A DNA stretch of 64,000 nucleotides, from positions 124,001-188,000 of the forward strand of contig JABYQS010000010.1 of NCBI GenBank assembly GCA_022592435.1. Direction: 5' to 3'. Below, piece after piece: positions 1 to 12,578 of the stretch. The notes under the pieces were generated by a model. The model worked only from the letters and a program-made list of their open reading frames with translations, ran no database searches and was not told the origin of the DNA. Every line of letters begins with the position of its first letter. Position 1 is the stretch's first letter. Source of the DNA: Cerioporus squamosus. Lineage: Eukaryota; Basidiomycota; Agaricomycetes; Polyporales; Polyporaceae. A program made the translations under genes and the position numbers.

Positions 1-2388
1 TGCCCTCGGACCTTTCCAGCCAGCCATCTTCGGAAAGGGGCACTCGCCGGCCTCGTGGTCGACGCCCCGGCATCCAGCACACCAGAAAATCTTCCTGGCT
101 GTACCGGCACCGTTGAGGAAGATGTTGAAACGACTCGCCCGTAGGGCTGCTGCCCATTCCCTCCATCGTCCCATGTCGTCTGTCGGGGGAAAGATATACA
201 CGTTCGCCACGAACTCCTCGTCCTCAGCCGCCGCGATTTTGATCCTGACAGAGTCGACGATGAAGTTGACACGGCGGTCTTGCGGGATGCCCTCGAGCTG
301 CCTACTCGTCCTAGTGAGATCTTCCAGCCACTGTAGCATGCTGTCCGCGCGCAGAACGTGTAGGACCGCTGCGCGGATAGTGTCGGCATCGGGGCGCATG
401 AAGCCCACTAGCCCGCATACCCATCGTGGGTTGCCGAGAACCCTCGGGTAGGTGATGATCGAAACCGCTCTGGTGGAGATCGTCCTCAGACTAGTCATCG
501 TCTTCGCGCCTGCTTCCGTGAGGCCGCGAATCACCCAAACGAAAGGTAAGTCCCTAGGCTTGATAGCGTAGCTCCAGTCCGGGTCGGGAGGGACGACATA
601 GAACCTCTTTTCGCCGGTTAGGTACGTCGTGAGGGTGGTGACCGAAGCCTCGATGTGACGATTGATCGCGCCGTCCTTCGTGAATTTGTAGTTGAAGACC
701 GTAAAGAGGACAATGGGCTTCTTATCTTTCCACAGGACCCTCGTCCATTCGCCTGACTGCCCACCAACGATCGTCTCGGGATCGTCAAAGTGGGTCGACC
801 ATCTACTGTCCAGGGGAGCGTCCGGTAGCACTGGCGTATCCTCGCCTTCCTCGTCGGCTGCCATTGCCGAAGGTACCGCGCCATAGTCCTCATAGGTAGC
901 ACTCCATTCTTCAGGCGCGCCTCCGGGCTCAGTTGCGCCGCGCCGATTGTACGAACGGCCACCTTCTTGCCCCTGGTCCTCCGGATTGACGCTAGCGTGC
1001 TCGTGCGGGGCAGACTCCTCCTCTATATTCATCCTCTCGTCTTCGTCGCGGAGAGACCCAGAAAAGGGGTCGGCCTGACGCCAGTTCCGCGTCTTGTGCG
1101 CCCATGCCTTGGTGTTGGGGATGGCTGAGAAGAAGGATCCCATTCCTTCTCTAGCCTCCCCATCATCCAGGCGTCCTAAACCCTCGATCGTCGGCCTCCT
1201 TCCGAAATCATCATCGCCTCGCAGGGCGCCACGGACCGCCGGGGCATAACCGCCTGGCCAGCGATTCGTCTCGTGCCTCGGAGAGTTCCTCGAGGAGAGG
1301 AGCGTCTCCGGCTCCGGATCTGAGAGGACGTCATGGAGGTTTTGGTTTGCGCGGCCACGCCGATCGACGCCGTCAAGTAAGCTCAGGCCGTCCGGGCTCG
1401 GGTTGTGGTGCGAGCGCGAGGTCAGTCCCGCTCCGGAGGAGTTCGTCCGGGATAGACTCCTTCGTGTATGTACTCGTCCTCGCTGGAAAGTGTCGTCATC
1501 TTCGTGAGAGCTCGAGCTGAAGCTGAAGGGAGTTGGGGGTTGACCAGACATGTTCGCGTAGTTACTCGGCGTAGGGACCATGTTCTGCACAGATACAGCG
1601 CGTTGCGGGGTCGAGACAGTTACAGGACGTTGGAGACTAAAACTATGTCCGTCCCCGCCGCCCATCCTCCCCCAGGGGTTCAACATCTCCTGGATCGGCG
1701 GGAGTCGGAAGGAATTTTGGTGCACGTCGCTCGCATCGTGCTTGGGCCTTCGGGAAGACCTGTTGAGCTCCTCAGAGACGGGGGAGCCCGTCCATGGCCG
1801 CTTGGAAGCGGTCGGCAGGGCGTCAGAGGCAGAACGAGTCACCGGGGGCTCACCCAGAACATATTCACGACGTTCGGCGTCGGTCGTGCCGCGAACGTCG
1901 GTTCGGGTGCGGTTCTGCTCCTGGTTTGAGGGAGGACCACGCGCGTCGTTAGCGTAGTCTTCGACCTCGCCGTCTTCGTACTCCACTGATTCGTGGTCGT
2001 CGAACTGCATAGCTGCCGGCCCGGCGTGTACGCGGGGGATCGAGCCTAAGGCCTCCCAGTACGGTGCACTGTCGAAACTCTTCGGCGTAGCCGGCTCCTC
2101 GCCGCCTCCCTCTCCCGCCTCTTCATTGTCCGTGAAGGGGACGCTGATTGGGGAGCTCGGGGGAAGGGAGTCGGACCGTTCGCGCTGTGGTCCGGAGGCC
2201 TGCCGCCTCTCACCCATCTCCGGGGTACCTTTGAGGGTGGTGTCGTCGTCTGTCGCCACTGGGACCTCGCTGTCGTAGCGTTGCTGCAGAGGCGGCGTAT
2301 CGCGCACAAGAATACAACCTCCCAGGTCAGCCATCATCATCTCCCGCTCCGTTGGTAGACGCAGCCGTCGCCCTCTACTCACAGACAT
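1..2388 (-). CDS. Gag-like CCHC zinc-knuckle ORF of a probable retroelement (3' end outside window)
   Basis: A single uninterrupted reading frame of 796 codons runs from ATG at 2388 off the left edge; I checked every in-frame triplet and found no stop. The only in-frame ATG downstream of the upstream TGA (2419-2421) is at 2388. The first ~450 residues are Ser/Pro/Glu-rich and low-complexity. A folded region follows (from about residue 530), and near the left edge is a zinc knuckle CAGCRGVDHEAGEC (C-x2-C-x4-H-x4-C), then CPFPKMAGWKGP. Long intronless frames with a terminal CCHC knuckle are typical of Gag/ORF1 proteins of LINE or LTR elements, and the lack of introns contrasts with almost every other gene here. 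No reverse transcriptase is visible because the window ends. It binds nucleic acid by family analogy only. A domesticated cellular CCHC protein is the alternative. Confidence 0.6.
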   Translation of the reverse strand, partial: MSVSRGRRLRLPTEREMMMADLGGCILVRDTPPLQQRYDSEVPVATDDDTTLKGTPEMGERRQASGPQRERSDSLPPSSPISVPFTDNEEAGEGGGEEPATPKSFDSAPYWEALGSIPRVHAGPAAMQFDDHESVEYEDGEVEDYANDARGPPSNQEQNRTRTDVRGTTDAERREYVLGEPPVTRSASDALPTASKRPWTGSPVSEELNRSSRRPKHDASDVHQNSFRLPPIQEMLNPWGRMGGGDGHSFSLQRPVTVSTPQRAVSVQNMVPTPSNYANMSGQPPTPFSFSSSSHEDDDTFQRGRVHTRRSLSRTNSSGAGLTSRSHHNPSPDGLSLLDGVDRRGRANQNLHDVLSDPEPETLLSSRNSPRHETNRWPGGYAPAVRGALRGDDDFGRRPTIEGLGRLDDGEAREGMGSFFSAIPNTKAWAHKTRNWRQADPFSGSLRDEDERMNIEEESAPHEHASVNPEDQGQEGGRSYNRRGATEPGGAPEEWSATYEDYGAVPSAMAADEEGEDTPVLPDAPLDSRWSTHFDDPETIVGGQSGEWTRVLWKDKKPIVLFTVFNYKFTKDGAINRHIEASVTTLTTYLTGEKRFYVVPPDPDWSYAIKPRDLPFVWVIRGLTEAGAKTMTSLRTISTRAVSIITYPRVLGNPRWVCGLVGFMRPDADTIRAAVLHVLRADSMLQWLEDLTRTSRQLEGIPQDRRVNFIVDSVRIKIAAAEDEEFVANVYIFPPTDDMGRWREWAAALRASRFNIFLNGAGTARKIFWCAGCRGVDHEAGECPFPKMAGWKGPRA

Positions 2389-3362
2389 CTTGTGGGTGCA
2401 TGGCTTCCTCAGCGCCGCTCAGGCTGTCGGCGAGAGCAGTAGGGGAGGGGAGAGGGAGTTCGAAGGTCCGTGGGAGAGCAGGATATGGCGCAAGGCGTTT
2501 TGCAGCGCAGGGGAGGGGAGGGGAGAGCAGGAGGCTAGGCGAGACACTTACCTCGAGACCTTAAACGTTCCCCATCGCCCCATTACCTCCTCCTCGGCTC
2601 CTTGCCTCCCCAGAGGTTCGCCTGCTCTCCTTCGTTGCGACCGCCGTGTTCGTATTGACTGTTGACGTTCGTCGGTAGGCGGGGATCGTGTCGACTTTGT
2701 CGTGTGCCATGCAGAGGTTACTTAGCGCGCACATACTGAGCGTAGTTATTTCCTATTCGTGCGGCGCCTAGTCACATCAACAAATCTCCTTATAGAGTAA
2801 GTAATCTTGCATTCGCCGCTTGAATACGCGTCTCTGCCCTTGACGTCGCATCCTTGACAGTACCTTGAACCTTTGCTTCATCGTCGTCTCCCTCTCACAC
2901 TCCTTGCCTGTGCTCTGTCGTCGTCGAAGGCCCTGCAGACTTGCGCACATCGTCTCAACGCACGCGCCCTCCAGAATTCGACGCGCAAAGTACGCCTCAT
3001 CGCTCGTGCGTATCATTTGACACCGTGCTGAACTTGACTAACGAAATTTTAGCTTCCTTCCCTTCCCTGTCGTCGTCACGCAGAGCTTCCGGAAAGCCTA
3101 GGCGCGCCACGTCCGGCTCAGCGCATACACTTTCGTTTGTGTACATGTCAGGTCAGTCGTCACCTCCTGTATTGCTTATTCCTAAGGATGCACGTTCGTC
3201 GCAGCGCGCTCGTGTCTTCTCCAATCGCTCAATCTTCCGCAGGACTGAAGTCTCGTTTTTAGCATCTCTCCTTGTTATCTACGCAGGGCGACTTTGTCCT
3301 CTTGCACGTTCTGGCACGTCGGCTGGTCCGACGGTACGTCTGCATTACGTCTATGTGTTGTA
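2389..3362. other. No convincing gene; probable 5' leader of the gag-like ORF
   Basis: Only short overlapping frames are present on both strands, none with recognisable motifs or intron signals that join them. A purine-rich GGGGA repeat-like patch lies around 2440-2530. This is probably leader or regulatory sequence upstream of the minus-strand gag-like frame. Confidence 0.4.
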
Positions 3363-4353
3363 TTACTCATAGCCCTCGTACCTCAGCCACAAGTGAAGCC
3401 GGAACTCCCCTTCCGACTCATCCCTCTCTATCTTTTCGCCTCCTTTTCCTGGTCTCGCCCGGAACGTACTTTCGGCCAGGTCCGCTGTCCTCGCGAGCCC
3501 GCACCTTCCTGCGCCACACCATCCCACAGCTCCCGTTCTCATCTCATGCCCGATATCCCCGACTGGCGTTTCTCCAACCCATTTGTGCGGTCCGCCGTCC
3601 TCGGTCATCCACGCACGTCGGATCGTTACGCCGGGCACGTGCGGAACGTCGAGGTTTACTCTGCCGACGGTGTTTCCTCTACAGTCGTTGCGTATGGTCA
3701 CCCTCACCCATGTCCTTGTTAGCCTCCTTATTCCTTCCACCTCCCCTATGATGTGCGGGTCGTAGGGCTCATAGTATCCCAAAGTCTCCCTCTCCACCGC
3801 CTTCTTCCTGTTTGCCATCGCCACCAGCGCTACCCGCATCCCGACCTCCAGTGGTGTCGTCGGCCTCAGCCTTGAGACGTAGACATGCTCCATGCGTTCT
3901 GGCTCATCCCCTCTCCGTCGCTCCTCTCCGTACCCTGCCCACCATGCGTAGGCGATGGATTCTGCGACTGTCTCTCCTCCGTTCGGCCAGATGACCCTGG
4001 ACTCGTCCGTTTTGGTTCTGCATAAGGGTGGTCGCGACATCCTTCTGCGCGCGGACGGTGGTGTTTAGAGTGCGTGGTGGGGTGGTAGGACACAGACGTG
4101 TGAGGTGGGGCATGGTGACATTTTCTTGTCTTAAATAGTGTAGGGAGTGTGCGAAAAGGCGGTTGTGGTTGTTAAGGATAGTGGGGATGTTGCCAAATGC
4201 TAGAACGTCCAGGATCGGTCCCGAATTGTCCCTGGCCGTTCTGACCGCCTTTATACAAGACTGCTCTATCATTCGCACGCCCACCGGCCTCTCCAAAATT
4301 CCTTTGTCATGGCCGATTGCAAATTGGTTCAGCTGTTCCGATTCATTTCTCAT
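3363..4353 (-). pseudogene. Frameshifted ORF of unknown family
   Basis: Two minus-strand frames read like one protein. The first starts with ATG at 4353 and reads through blocks such as VRMIEQSCIKAVRTARDNSG and LDVLAFGNIPTILNNHNRLF; the second covers 4040 to the stop at 3363 and contains RPTTPLEVGMRVALVAMANR and GRVNLDVPHVPGVTIRRAW. They overlap around 4010-4040, and a single-base change near the run of T at 4010-4013 (plus strand) would join them; no GT-AG intron of reasonable size fits. Composition of both halves looks like globular protein, not random translation. I do not recognise the family. It lies upstream of and on the same strand as the gag-like ORF, so it may be part of, or have been disrupted by, a mobile element. 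It could also be an intact gene with a sequencing indel. Confidence 0.4.
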
Positions 4354-5142
4354 GCTTGCTTACTTAGCATGTCTGAGAAAACGTCATACCTGGTCCCCGC
4401 GTATTGTTGACTTGAGGGAAACAGGTCTCAGGACAGAGAGCTCTCTAAATAGTATTCGCTTCCTAATCGGTTCGGTGTAATCCTTGCCATCGCGATCCTT
4501 ATGCTTGCAATTGCATTACGCCACGAAGAGACCTTTGGCAGGGCAACCAGAGGACCGCACGCTCAGGCTCTGGCAGGTGCACAGAGTAAGCCCATTTTGT
4601 CCTGCCTTCGAGGAAGACACCGCCACCAACTAAGGGTAGGGCTCACGTCGTATTAGTCACGTCATCCGAGGCACGCCATACGATGCGCGTCATACATGTT
4701 ATCACTTATCTGCCGTTTATCTTATCATTCAGCGCCTATTGTCGGAAAATTTCCGTCGTCTCCTCCTGCCCCGCCAGAAGGATGCAGGATGGACAGAGTC
4801 CCTCGCCTTCCATCCTCGTACTCACGCCACCTGAAAAGTACGTGCGCCACACCAGATCATCCTCGTTTGACAGGGGGGGCTATCGTGTCTTCCGTGACAC
4901 TCCGCCACGTCAGAGCATTTCCGTTGCAAGAGTGCACGCCCTCGGCATCGTGAGTCTCTAACTCAGCACTAAGCATCTGTATCTACGCGTAATCATACGC
5001 TAAAGACTTCCGTGACCTCGATCCACATAGAAGTTCATCACTTTCACAGCTGCTCCAACGCTGCGATCGTGAGAAAGTATAGGTGGTGGTGGTCACCGGA
5101 AGAGGAGTCTCCCGTCATCACTATTCTTCACTCGCAGCCACA
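4354..5142. other. Intergenic, nothing recognised; promoter side of the DRG GTPase
   Basis: Low-quality short frames only. The last ~100 bases are the presumed 5' leader of the plus-strand DRG gene starting at 5143. Confidence 0.4.
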
Positions 5143-6851
5143 ATGACCACCGTACAGAAAATCAAGGTATTCCCCGCAGCCCTCCTCACGCCCAATTGTT
5201 CTGACATCCTCCGCACGCAAGGAAATCGAAGATGAGATGGTAAGCATCCCCGCCGACTCTCGCCCACGACCGCTGCTCAGTATCGCCCCAGGCCAGGAGT
5301 ATGTGCAGTGCCTTCCGCGCCCGATCATCCCTCTGAACACTTCACGAAACAGCGCAGAAGAATAAGGCCACGAGCTACCACCTGGGCCAGCTCAAGGCCA
5401 AGCTCGCAAAGCTCAGGCGCGAGCTGCTCGGGCCTTCGGGCGGCGGCGGCGGAGGCGGCGGCATCGGCTTCGACGTCGCGCGCACGGGTATAGCAACAGT
5501 CGGGTTCGTCGGCTTCCCTTCAGTGGGCAAGGTATGTCGTTCGCATGTCGTTCTGCTGCCATGTTCACACACGTTCCAATCCAGTCGACCCTGATGTCAA
5601 AACTGACCGGCACGCACTCGGAGGCATCGGAGATTGATTTCACAACACTTACCACAGTCCCTGGGACACTCAAGGTGCACGGCGCACCCATACAGATTCT
5701 CGACCTGCGTGCGTACAGTGTACAGCTTCCGCAAGATCACAGACTCACCTCAAACAGCGGGAATCATCGAGGGCGCGAACGACGGTCGAGGTCGAGGTAG
5801 ACAAGGTACGTTCTCCACAGCATCGCAATCATGGTCCAGTACTGACCGCACCTCTAGTCATCGCCGGTACGCTCTCATGCCGTCAACTAACCACATACGC
5901 CGGAGCTCATATCTCCCCTCCAAGTCGCGCGGACATGTAACCTCATCTTCATTGTGCTCGACGTGCTAAAGCCGCTCGGCGACAAGGCCATCATAGAGAG
6001 CGAGCTGGAAAGCTTCGGGATCCGGCTCAACAAGAAACCCCCAGCCATCACCGTGCGCAAGAAGGACAAGGGCGGCATTGCGATCACGAACACCGTGCCC
6101 CTCACGAACATAGATCATGATGAGATCAAGGCCGTCCTCAGCGAATACCGCATCAACAACGCAGACGTCGCGATCCGGCAGCCAGGTGCGACCGCAGACG
6201 ATCTGGTGGACGTGATCGAGGGCAACCGGTGCGTCTGACATTTGCTTGGATGAGCCGAGAGCTGACCAGGACCCTCCGTGCAGAGTCTACATCCCCGCAT
6301 TATACGTGAGTACCGGTACTGACTGCGATCTGTGCGGGTGTCTGAAACAGTGCTCTTGCCCAGGTCCTGAACAAGATTGACGCAATCTCAATAGAAGAGC
6401 TTGACTTGCTCTACCGCATCCCGATGAGCGTCCCCGTCTCCTCGCGCGAGTGGTGGAACATCGACGAGCTCATCGAAAAGATGTGGGAGACGCTGAACCT
6501 CGTCCGCGTATACACAAAGCCGCGCGGACTGCCCCCGGACTATAACTCGCCAGTCGTGCTTCGTCGCGGAAAGTGCACGGTGGAGGACTTCTGTAATGCG
6601 ATTCACAAGGAGATCGCGAAGCAGATGAAGTAGTACGTACTATCATCCTGTTGTGAGCTCTACTGTTGTTGCCATGTCGCTGACGGGGCCCCACAGTGCT
6701 ATTGTATGGGGTGCGAGTGCCAAGCATGCGAGAGGACAGAAGGTCGGACTCGATCACGTTCTCGAGGACGAGGATGGTACGTTAGTTGTAAGTCTTATTT
6801 GTCGACGAAGCTGACCTTCCTTCCGCAGTCGTCCACATCTCGAAGAAGTAG
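5143..6851 (+). CDS. RBG1: Developmentally regulated GTP-binding protein, Rbg1/DRG1 type
   Basis: Spliced TRAFAC-class GTPase of roughly 365 residues in 11 exons with canonical short introns, start ATG 5143 (MTTVQKIK) and stop TAG 6849-6851. Visible in order: N-terminal helical segment [20 protein letters not shown], a glycine run, G1 loop GFPSVGKST (split by an intron exactly after the Lys), G3 DLPG followed by [12 protein letters not shown] (Pro codon split by an intron), G4 NKID, then a C-terminal TGS domain with [14 protein letters not shown] and a closing VVHISKK. DRG proteins associate with a DFRP partner (Tma46 in yeast) and with translating ribosomes; cytoplasmic. Exon boundaries were assigned by eye from GT-AG signals and family conservation. 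The assignment to the Rbg1 rather than Rbg2 branch rests on the N-terminus and is slightly less sure than the family. Confidence 0.95.
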
Positions 6852-8170
6852 CCCGTTCACTCTGTCCTAGGAAGCTTCAGTCCCCACATTGTTAGTGTTG
6901 TAGCCCTATCTGTTCCAATATAGTGACACTGCCTTTCGTGTCAGTCATGTAGCCCTAGTACCGAAGGCGACAGTCTCATATGCGAACATCGCCTGTAACG
7001 CACACATGTCGAGGGACCAGCCCTGAAGCCGACTAAATAGGCGCCGTCCAAGGCTCTATATAACCTGTTGCCATCTTGCTGATCCTCCCTATGCCGCAGT
7101 TGTCTTCCCGGGCGAGCCAGCCTGGTCTGTTCCGACCAGGTCAACCCGTGCGCGAGCAACGGGCACCTCAGACAGAGCGAAGGCCGCGCTGCTCACTCCG
7201 AACAGGACTCTTCCGTCCACCCTCGTGAGCTGGCAATGTCCGAGCCCCACTGGCCGCACGGTCCACATCTACGTGGATCGTGCGACCGTTGGTTCCAATA
7301 GAACCTGGGTGTCATGCCCATATGATGCACCACACATTCCGCTGGCCCGTACCTCAAGCTTGCCAGTGCGTCGACGCAACGCCGCTATAGACGTTGCGCT
7401 TGCAATTGGCACGAAGAGGCGACCCGAAGTGTCGCTGAAGACTCTGCGTCGACCGCGCCGTCCCTGGATTATCTACGATCCATGGTCGGGATCGAGCAGA
7501 TATATTACCCCCTCCATTTTGAAGGGAAGCCGCGATGAAACGAGCGTAGCATCGGGCACGCGTTGGAACTGCATCATAGGGAACGGGCGGACGAGCGCAT
7601 GTGTCCGGAGGAAGTTCTCTAAGTATCCCGCAACCAGCGGCGTCGAGGGGACTTCTGTCTCGCTCTATCGACGTCCGGGCTTTTGAGCCCGTTTGGTGTG
7701 CGCACGAGGAGTTCCTTCCCCGGACGAACGTTGGTCTGTCCTTGAGTGTCATGTGCGGCTCGCTGTCGGTATCAGTCCAGATACTGCTTGCGAAACACAA
7801 CTCGGACTACTCTCGCTCTGTCTGAACCAATTTTTGGATCATCCTGCACTCTTCGTGAGTGTACGAAGCTCATAAGGCTTCGACAAGGTTACGATATTGT
7901 TGTACACGTCGGGGGACCCGTGTTCCTATATGTGGATCCTCATCCTGAACGCCGTGCGCTTTGGCGAAGATCGCCCGTCGTTGGGGCGGCATCCTTGCTT
8001 CGGTACGATCAACCTGTTGGTGGGGGAAATCATGTATGCATTGTCATTATGGCCAGCCTTCCCAGAAGACATGCCAATCGCCTCGACGCCGCCTGCTCGT
8101 GATCTATACCGGATATCATCATGCAGCAGGAGACTACCATGTGCTGTCTGTGTACGAGTGCACAAGCATG
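6852..8170. other. 1.3-kb intergenic stretch without a supported gene
   Basis: Contains the presumed 3' UTRs of the DRG gene (+) and ATE1 (-), which converge. Several 100-150-codon frames exist on both strands (for example 7225-7686 + and 7354-7800 -), but none has motifs, splice-linked partners or family resemblance. A perfect 7-bp inverted repeat, CCTGGTC/GACCAGG with a 6-base loop, sits at 7121-7140. I see no transposon ends. Confidence 0.4.
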
Positions 8171-10025
<1,855 letters not shown>

Positions 10026-10559
10026 GTGATCCTCCAACTATCGGACGTGTGGATTAATCCTGTTACTTCCTTGGAAGCAGTCAGCACTTTTTAGGAGACG
10101 GCGTTGCTCAGTCTTACCTGGGTTAGTGGACGTTTCGTATGGGCGCCGCGTAGTTCAGGACGAGGCACTGGGATCGTGCGTCTAATGACCGGTATACATG
10201 ACGTCAACCAGCCGCCCTATCCTCCGTCAGACTGCAGGAGACTGCAGGCCTTCAGACTCTTCAAATATACAGCGCACTCGACAGGCAACCAACAGGAGCA
10301 ACATAGGTCATGGTGGTCATATGTATAGATACAATTGTGCATGTGCAAGAGCGTGGTATTACATATGTAGTGCGGTCGTCGCGATAGCAAGAGCGGCAGC
10401 GGTAGCGGTAGCGGTATAAGGTAGTATAAAAACGACGTATGCACATGTCCCACCATCCGAAGCGAGGAACGTCCAACCAAGACGACGAGAACAAGCTGAG
10501 GATCCATCCATCCGGACGAGCGAGCGAAGACGATGACGAGACGCCGAGGTATATAGCAT
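10026..10559. other. Intergenic with a short GCGGTA hexamer repeat
   Basis: ATE1 promoter plus the 3' UTR of the PROPPIN gene. Around 10392-10415 the hexamer AGCGGT (first unit AGCGGC) repeats about four times. No coding signal supported. Confidence 0.5.
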
Positions 10560-12173
10560 CTATCCCCACCCATCCCACCGCCCGAACCGCCTGAACTCCC
10601 GGAGGATGCACTCCCGGCCAGGCTTCTCCTCTCTCTCGCGTTCCTTACCTTTGTCGGGCCGGCTAGTGAACGAGGAGCCGCTCGCTGACCTCGGTCGTGG
10701 CACGGGCATAGTCCTAACGCTCGGCGGGGATCTGGACAGCGGGACCTGCACAGATGGGGAAGGGACGGGGGAATGCGATGACGGAAACGAAGGCGAAGGC
10801 GACGAGGCCGCCGCAGTCTGAGAAGACGTAGGAAGAGACAAGCGATACCAGCCCCCAGTGTAGGTGAGTGCAACGAGCTGGTACTCGAAGGGCATCGGCC
10901 TCCCGGGCTCGAGTTGCTCCTCCGGGGATACCTGTATCCAGCCGACGACGCACTTCTCCTCGTCCACGACGTCCGCGGTCGGAGACTTCGCCGGCTGTGC
11001 GGATATCGATATGTGTGCCGATTGCGACGGGATGCGGTACTGCGCATACGACCATTCCGAGTCGAAGTACTTCGGGAGGTTGAGGTACTGTGTGAGAGGG
11101 GAGAACGTCGACTGGCGATTCCTGCGATCGCGTGGAGCATGAGCAACATGGTGAGCTGTACATCCGGGGAGAGAGACTCACGAGGCACCAGACCCAGGAG
11201 TGAGCGCAAAGACGTGCACCGTGCCCTTATCACTCCAGACGCACACCTCGCGCTCGTCCGGGCGGAACGCGACACCGTAGATCTCAGCCTTGTCGCTCCC
11301 TCTCCGGAACTCCTTCACGAGCTTCCCGGTGTTCGTGTCCCATATTCGGATTAGCGTCCCACGCTCGGAAGTGGTGGCGAGCAGACGTCCAGACGGCGGC
11401 ACGGACAGCGTGGTGAGGGCACTCGTGTGCGCGGCGATAATCGATACTGGATGCTTTGTGGGCGCCGGCGGCGGTCGTGGTGGCGGCGTGGATGATGGGG
11501 GACCGATCGGCTGAGGAGGAGGGCACGGTGGTAGGTGTACAAGCTGGATATGACCCATCTGGTGTCCAGGGATGGCGAGAAGGGTGGAGTAGGCAGCCGT
11601 AGCCAGTGCGAGCAACCCTGGAATAGATGGAGGGCCAGATGAGGCTCGCTGTCTGACCGCTGACGAAACCGCAATCGCAGAGAACGCACCTCGCATGTTG
11701 TCGCATGTATCCCACTCTCCGTACCGCGCGACGGTCTCCCCGACCTGGAACACGACCACTCGCCGCCGCAGCGCGACTGCGAGCCAGCCGCGTCTGCACG
11801 CCAGTCCTCTGACCTTCTCTCTGAACTCCAATTCAGCGACCTCTTGCGCGAGTGCATCATCCCAGAGAATGACCTTATTGGGAGGGTACCGCGGGCTCCT
11901 ACCGCCACCGACGAGGAACAGGAGTGAGGACGTGTGCAACGGTACTACGAAGGACAGTGTCCCTCCAGTTATCTCTAGCAATCTGATCAGCACAGTGCTC
12001 ATCGCAAGCCGAATTGACATACCGCGTTTCCGGATGAGCTGCAGCGGCCATGTGCGGTAGATCGCGAACCCGGCGGGCGTGGAGGTCGTGAATATGCGGT
12101 TCTCTGGGTCAAAGCGGGCGTCAAAGATAGATACAGGGGCGGTCGAGCTGATAGAGTGCCGCGCAAGATTCAT
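10560..12173 (-). CDS. HSV2: PROPPIN (Atg18 family) WD40 protein, Hsv2/WIPI3-4 type
   Basis: Phosphoinositide-binding beta-propeller involved in micro- or macroautophagy and endosomal membranes. The decisive signature is KEFRRGSDKAEIYGVAF, the FRRG motif that binds PI3P and PI(3,5)P2, preceded by LIRIWDT. The start was placed at ATG 12173 (MNLARHS), matching short N-termini in the family, although the frame is open further upstream. Three introns join FAIYRTWPLQLIRKR to EITGGTLSFVVPLH, CDNMRG to LLALATAAYSTLL, and the propeller to NRQSTFSPLTQYL. LVGGGRSPRYPPNKVILWDD is the classic blade-2 block. Odd features are a Pro-rich insertion (about 25 residues) after HIQLVHLPP and a Ser/Pro-rich C-terminal extension of about 80 residues ending at TAG 10560. 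Hsv2-type rather than Atg18 is inferred from the short N-terminus and sequence blocks. Confidence 0.9.
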
Positions 12174-12578
12174 CAGTTGGTGGTACAGAAGGAGAGGGCG
12201 GGAGGACGAGAGTCTGCGCGGGGCGCACGCAGCTATTCCGCATATTGCTGTCACGTGCGAACTTCACGCAATAGGCATGTTGTCGACGCGAGCCATTTCC
12301 ATCACGGCGGTGGAGGAGCACACAGGAAACAAAGAGGAGAGCAGCCGTAGATTGTACATTCCAACAGTAGGTAGCGACACAAAGACCGATGCAGTTAAGT
12401 AAACCATACATATGCTGGACGATCCCGTACGCTACAATGACGCCTGATACAGATGGTAGATGAGCATGTCATATATACGTGTTCCAAACCCTATGATGCG
12501 ACCCTTTAAGTAACAAAGACAACCCGCTATATCACCCCCATGCCTAGGGATACATCTTCAAGATCCAGGAGTCGGCCG
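12174..12578. other. Intergenic, no gene seen
   Basis: Promoter of the PROPPIN gene and 3' UTR of the upstream minus-strand gene. No motif or frame that I can support. Confidence 0.5.

Noticed and set aside
7121..7140. 7-bp inverted repeat considered as a regulatory site
   Set aside because: No neighbouring gene start and no repeat elsewhere; likely chance.
7225..7800. Overlapping 150-codon ORFs on both strands
   Set aside because: No motif, no splice partners, composition like random GC-rich translation.
10217..11275. 352-codon minus-strand ORF
   Set aside because: Off-frame shadow of the PROPPIN exons; Arg/Ser-rich content without domains.
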